Of a stretch of 10,136 nt of DNA, positions 1 through 10,136 are shown one piece after another. How positions within the stretch are numbered: the stretch's first letter is position 1; every line of letters begins with the position of its first letter. Both the position numbers and the translations under genes were made by a program. Source of the DNA: Euperipatoides rowelli (taxonomy: Eukaryota; Onychophora; Udeonychophora; Euonychophora; Peripatopsidae); the NCBI GenBank assembly GCA_003024985.2, contig PXIH01S0028902.1; one strand, given 5' to 3'. Under the pieces are notes generated by a model, which saw nothing but the letters and a program-made list of their open reading frames with translations, had not been told where the DNA came from and did no database searches.

Positions 1-2364
1 TATTTTATATACAGTTATCCCAATTGAATTTGAATTTACTCCTATAGATTTATGTTAAATTTTTCAAAGTGGGTAATTTAAAGACAGTGCTGACATCTAT
101 TGATGTTTTAGTGTAGTTTTTGAATACATGCTGTATTATATTAAAATGTGAAAGAAGAAATTAAAGCATAAAATGTGCTTTAATAGAGAAGGCAAGCTGC
201 AATTGATTTGCATAAATTTCTATTGCCTAGCCAAATTATTTCAACTATAGCTAGAAATGTATTAAGAATAAATTTAGGTATTTAACTGCTCATTCATAGA
301 TTCTTTTATAATGAAAATGAGGCAAAATAAAATTAGTACAAACATTAATATTTTAAATGTTATGGTAAAACTCTTCAGAATTTAATTATTAAAAACAGAG
401 CTTAATTTATTCTCATTGACTTCTAATCATCAATTAAATTTTATCATATTTATGTTTGGAAAAAAAATAACATTTTTGTTACCTTGGTGTCTTAAATTAA
501 GATCTTTGAATGAGAAATCAATTGTCAGACACAGTTAGTAAATAGTGCAAAGTTGTTAACAAAAAAATTAAAACACTATCTGGCAAATACCAAAATTTAA
601 AGTAAAAAAAATTGAGTAGGACTAAACATATTAATTTAAACTATATAACTTAGACTAATAATATAATTTGAACTACACTATTTGATTTTAAAAAATATCT
701 TCTTATTAATTTGAACCTTAATTCTGTCAGGCTTTATTCACACCCTCCCACCCTATTCTTCCTTACACTATTTTTTGAAATTTCTGTCATCCCTCTCATT
801 ATTAAATCTTTCCTTTTGATTTTCCCATAAATGGAAACTTTATCTGCCATAACTTTTCTATTGAAAGTTACCGCCAGTAAAATCTTCTATTTACCATAAT
901 ACATTTTGAAGCAAAATAAAAATATTATTTTGAGTCGAAAATATTATTTTGTATTTTATTTTAAACTATAACCTATTATTACTTCTCTAATACTAAAACA
1001 CATTATTTTAGATGTTAAACATACTTATTTATAGTAAATCAGCCATATGGATTTTTTTTTTATTTCTCAAAATTGATGTAATTTTGCATTTTTGTCCCAC
1101 ACATAATTATTTCCTGTTATTGTTAATACTTGCAACATAAAATGTTCACATACTATAAAAGCCATAGGACTGAAATATCTATAATATAAATGCTAAATGA
1201 AATAGCAACATAATAAAAACCCAGATAAGATTCTGAAATTAAATCAGTAATAATACACTCAGTTTTGGTTTTAATGTCATTGGTCCAGTGTACAGTCTGG
1301 ATGTTAAGATATTAATTAGCATATATTTGTTATGACTGGACCTTTTAATCACTGATCAGATTTGGGAGTATTTTATTCTCTTACTAATGATATCCATTTT
1401 ATTAGCACATACTTGTAATGAACTATATTTTCTTACTCTAAATACTAGAACATTTTTTTTAAATCTTATGTCTAATTTTTTAAACATCATTTTTTTTTAA
1501 AAAGTATGTTTTACAGCTTCAAAATAAATTAAAAAACAATAAATTTATTATTTTACTAAGTTAATTTGTAAATTTTTGAATATATTTATATAGCACAAAG
1601 GATAGGGCAATTTTTAAGGCAATGTGTTAGTTTAGCATAAGATTTCATACATTTCTTTAACAATTTAAAGTTTCAGAAGATTAAGTGTTGTCTAATTTTC
1701 ATTTTAAAATCCGAGTTCTAGCAATCAATTATAGTTTCGAGATCTTAATATTTAATATGTATGTGTTTTTTTTTATTTCTCCTCTTTTGTATGTGGTCAT
1801 TAAAGGTAACTCCGTCTCTTATTTTGTAGACTAGTTTATTAGCAAATGCCTCATTAAATAAATGTGTTAACATGTTTTTTATTAACTATAATCTTATTGG
1901 ATAATATTTTAACTATAAAGAAACACAAAGGAATGTCTAAGGTGAAGGAGTGAATGTAACTTAATATGTTATTTCAATATAGAATATAGTCTTTATGACA
2001 TCTAACGATATGTCAAATAAATATTTTTGAGAAATTTAATAAATTTTAAACAAAATTTCTTATTTGTTAACTCTTACTGTTTAATCATTTTGTTTTAATA
2101 TAATTATGATTTTAAAGCATTATAAAATTAATAATGAAAGTAATGATTTATTGCAATCCATTATCATTGAAGATTAGTCAATACACCTGATAAATATTTT
2201 TCAGCAATAATACCATGTAAATTTGTTATTATAAATTTCTGATGTAAAAGAAAAAGAATCTATGAATAGAACATTAACTTTTCAGGATTTAATTGGTTTA
2301 TTGTTTTCCTGAGTTCAAACACTAGAACAAGTAAGTTTGACGCTGTATGTCACTTTGACATGAT

Positions 2365-2387
2365 CTTCATTGTAGCCTACAATGAAG
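2365..2387. repeat. Short perfect inverted repeat
   Basis: CTTCATTGTAG and CTACAATGAAG are perfect 11-bp arms around a single C. No flanking U-run or gene context gives it a role. Confidence 0.7.
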
Positions 2388-2991
2388 CAATTATCTACAT
2401 TTCTAGCCATTGTTGACAATAATAAAGTAGTGAAGAAAAATATGTTTTTACTTGTTTCTCTTCTTCAGTGAGATTTGTCAAAGACTGGAGAAAGGAATAA
2501 AAAATGTCAATTAATGCAACTGAGTTCAAATTTAAGGAATCTAGAATAGTTTTAAATAGAACATTTTAATATATGCAAATGAATAATAACTCATTAAAAA
2601 TATAAAATTAAAATATTCAGACAGTAAATATTTAAAATAAAGAAATTTATCATATTTTAAAATCTATTTTATATTAACAGTATGAGTTTTAATATACTTG
2701 TAAAATATTTTTTTATTATTTTATTAATTAATATCTCAAAAAATTAATTATTAATGATGATGTACATTGAAATAAATAGACATTTAAAATTTATTAAAAA
2801 AAAAAAGTTTAATTTGAGTTTCATTGTTTTATGAATCTAATTGATTTGTAATATGAGTGAAGTTTCAATGTGAGGGCATGTATGAAAATTAATATAAAAT
2901 AGGCTGATTTAAGAATTTTTTTTTATAAAATTTAATAAAATATGATTTAAATCAAATTATTTGTGTTTAATGTTGAAATTTGATTCCATTC

Positions 2992-3007
2992 ATTATGTTA
3001 ACATAAT
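2992..3007. repeat. 16-bp perfect palindrome
   Basis: ATTATGTTAACATAAT is its own reverse complement, with GTTAAC at its centre. In DNA this AT-rich such palindromes arise by chance fairly often. Confidence 0.6.
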
Positions 3008-3264
3008 ATGATTGCAAACTTTTAAAGTTAATTTCAATACCTTTTAGGTAGATTTGGGAATACATTTAAAGGTATTCAATTATTGTAATAAAATAGAAAA
3101 CTTTCCTATATGTTTTTTTATTTCTTAATATACTAGGCATATTCAAAATATGAATAAAATTAATATTACATTATAAATATGATATTAGGCAGAAAAATTA
3201 ATTTTTAGGAAAATAGGGACAATTGTTTGATAATTAAAATTAAAACACATCAGACAGATATAAT

Positions 3265-3362
3265 GGGGAAGAGGAGAGGGGAAGGGAAGAGAGGATGGAG
3301 AGAAGAGGAAAGGGGGCAGGGGAAGGATATAGGAGAGGTGTAAGGGAGGAGGGAAGAATAAG
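3265..3362 (+). repeat. Purine-rich (GGA/GAA) tract
   Basis: About 100 bp of the plus strand are almost only G and A, in irregular GGGGAA, GAGGA and GGGAGGA units, with a handful of pyrimidine interruptions. It is the only markedly GC-richer stretch in the left 3.6 kb. On the gene's sense (minus) strand it reads as a long C/T tract inside the presumed intron. Such tracts can form triplex (H-DNA) and can look like an extended splice polypyrimidine tract, but no exon follows it on the minus strand. The 74-codon open frame across it is low-complexity (Pro, Leu, Ser, Phe) and is not a gene. Confidence 0.8.
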
Positions 3363-3661
3363 ATTTGTGTAATAACTGAAAGGAATAAAAAATTGTGAAG
3401 GATTTTCAAGCAAAAATTTAAATTAATTTAATGTTTTAAAATAAGGTGATATTTATATATTCTTGTAAAAAATCAAAATTTCCAGAATAATTAGTCCTTC
3501 AACTACTTATTTATTACCTTTAAAACATGCAATTGTTTAATAATATGTTTGAATAAACCAAATTTTAAAATATGATTCATTATCTTTCATTTGTTAACAA
3601 ATCAACATTATTCCATTATGAAATATCTAGAATAGAAATCAATTTATAAATATTTTCTTAC
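3363..3661 (-). other. Start of the intron downstream of the last visible exon
   Basis: This stretch starts with the GTAAGA donor of exon 3662-3792, reading on the minus strand. It is AT-rich with short A/T runs. No reading frame or RNA motif is recognisable. Confidence 0.6.
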
Positions 3662-8772
<5,111 letters not shown>

Positions 8773-9094
8773 CTTTTAAAGAAAAAAATAAATAATAAAA
8801 ATTTAACAGTTTTTAAAATAAAATGTTAAAATATAATAAATAAATGGTCAAGCCATGACATTACATTGAATAATTATTGTGCAGTTTATTTTACCATTTT
8901 TTTTTTTTTGTAATGTGGGAAGATGAAGTGAAATCAGTATTTAATTGAGAAATTACTTGTAATTATTTTATTTTGTGTTAAACTTTTATTTAAATCTCAT
9001 TACTAAAGATAATAATATATCTTTCAGTTTAAGAAAACGTTATATTCTAGCTAATAATATAACATAGAAGTAATCTGTCACATAAATAAAGGGA

Positions 9095-9110
9095 TCCCAG
9101 TATACTGGGA
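9095..9110. repeat. 16-bp perfect palindrome overlapping GGGATCCC
   Basis: TCCCAGTATACTGGGA is self-complementary. It overlaps a second palindrome, GGGATCCC (9091-9098). It is GC-richer than its surroundings, so less expected by chance than the AT palindromes. There is no evident function. Confidence 0.75.
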
Positions 9111-9355
9111 ACACATAAAATATAAATAAGTTCTAGTTTTTAAATGTAAAAAGTATTCATGATACTCGATACCCAATACAAGATATACTGAAAATTAAAA
9201 ATAATGGTGTGATAGTCCTTAAATAACAGAAATTTCTAAAAAACAAGCCATGCACCATTTCACCTTTTAAACAATCAGACCTCTTTGATTGTTATAAATT
9301 TTTTTTGTATCATACAGTATATTATGCCAAGTCCATTGATATAAAATTAAAATTA

Positions 9356-9401
9356 TTTTCTTTCCTATTATATTAATATTAAAATATAATAGGAAAGAAA
9401 A
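9356..9401. repeat. 19-bp perfect inverted repeat, 8-base loop
   Basis: TTTTCTTTCCTATTATATT and AATATAATAGGAAAGAAAA pair fully around an 8-base AT loop. This would give a strong hairpin in the pre-mRNA. It may be a foldback remnant. Confidence 0.85.
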
Positions 9402-9493
9402 AGAGATCAACATATATTTGAATTACTATATATAGGCTTTGTAATGATTATATTAGACTAAAAACTACATTTTATCTTGATTTATAATGCAAT

Positions 9494-10136
9494 ACATATT
9501 ATACATTTAAATAATTAGAATAAATAATTTGAATACATAAATTAGTTAATGTAGGGATTATATTTTCATTAGCCTATATCATAATGGTTTAAAATATTTT
9601 TGTAATAAAACTTAATAATGATTTAATTTATATAAAGTATATTACAAGGGTTAATAATTTGAAGAGAAAAATATATAAATAATTTGAATAAATAGTGTAC
9701 TTACTTAAATGAGGATTAGATTTTCATTATTATCAATTCATTGCAAACATTCTAGTTTACGGCCACCGAATAGCTTACGACCGCTACAACTGACTGAAAT
9801 CTAATGAATAAAGTACTAATCGAATGCAGAAACATTAGAAATGATCCCTTCATCAATCAAAATCTCCATTTAAATCTTTTTTTTTAAATAATAATATTTT
9901 GCTTAAAAGTAAACAATGTAAGCTACTTTGGGACATACTATGACTATTCTTACACCATGCCTATTACGGAATGCCGTCAAAATGACATTCTTTTTTTATT
10001 GAATAAATTATTATTTGTATTTGACACAAAAGTGTATTTCTCATTTGATTATCATAGGGTTGGATAATTAGTGTATTTTACATGTAGTAGGAGTTAAGGT
10101 TCAGGGTAGTGGAAAGGTTAGATATCTAAAAAAAAA
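9494..10136. repeat. 643-bp direct repeat, copy 2 (runs off the window)
   Basis: This copy is identical to 6952-7594 as far as the window goes, ending in the same run of nine A. Its true right end is not visible. It lies upstream of exon 8611-8772 in the gene. Together with copy 1 it would define a 2,542-bp tandem unit (6952-9493). It could instead be a dispersed repeat, or a duplicated stretch introduced by assembly. Confidence 0.97.

Larger units (their letters stand above)
1..3264. other. AT-rich non-coding DNA, probably intron or downstream flank
   Basis: I looked for minus-strand ferlin exons continuing the gene, in particular the DWW.K motif and later C2 blocks, and found none. There is no plus-strand gene either. 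The stretch holds A/T homopolymer runs and small palindromes, listed separately. Because exon 3662-3792 ends in a good donor, at least the right part should be intron. The whole of it may be, giving an intron longer than 3.6 kb. Confidence 0.6.
8773..9493 (-). other. Intron upstream of the first visible exon
   Basis: AT-rich intron ending in the acceptor at 8773. I searched it for the preceding C2D exons and found none. It contains a long hairpin (9356-9401) and a 16-bp palindrome (9095-9110), and stops at the left edge of repeat copy 2. Confidence 0.7.

Noticed and set aside
3185-3409. Minus-strand Pro/Leu-rich frame
   Set aside because: It comes from translating the purine-rich tract's complement. 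It has no domain and no splice or gene context.

Overview
The window is eukaryotic, AT-rich (roughly three quarters A+T) and mostly intronic. The only gene I can support is part of a ferlin on the minus strand. Five exons (8611-8772, 8374-8499, 8121-8282, 5569-5737, 3662-3792, in transcript order) have GT-AG boundaries. They join without a frame break into 250 codons (750 nt) that read as the otoferlin-type ferlin stretch from the end of one C2 domain, through the next C2 domain, into a charged linker. The wording of the protein ([47 protein letters not shown], then [16 protein letters not shown]) is closer to what I recall of insect otoferlin/misfire-like proteins than of vertebrate OTOF. An arthropod, probably an insect, is my best guess. 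The species cannot be told, and a single N at 4851 suggests a draft assembly.

Layout, right to left along the gene. 9494-10136 is the second copy of a 643-bp repeat and lies in the intron upstream of the first visible exon. 8121-8772 is a compact cluster of three exons separated by introns of 111 and 91 bp. A 2,383-bp intron follows (5738-8120); it holds the first copy of the 643-bp repeat (6952-7594) and a foldback, MITE-like element (6288-6597). Then comes exon 5569-5737, a 1,776-bp intron with a 15-bp minisatellite (4676-5100), and exon 3662-3792. The remaining 3.6 kb (1-3661) begins with a splice donor and shows no recognisable exon. It is probably intron and contains a 100-bp purine-rich tract.

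The most notable structure is the pair of 643-bp direct repeats, which I find identical base by base and exactly 2,542 bp apart. They bracket the three clustered exons, all of which start and end in phase 0 (450 nt, 150 codons). If the second copy continues past the window as a full tandem duplication, it would add a second, frame-preserving set of these exons. The repeat running to the very last base and the perfect identity also fit an assembly artefact. I saw no operon, phage, CRISPR, RNA gene or novel multi-gene system.
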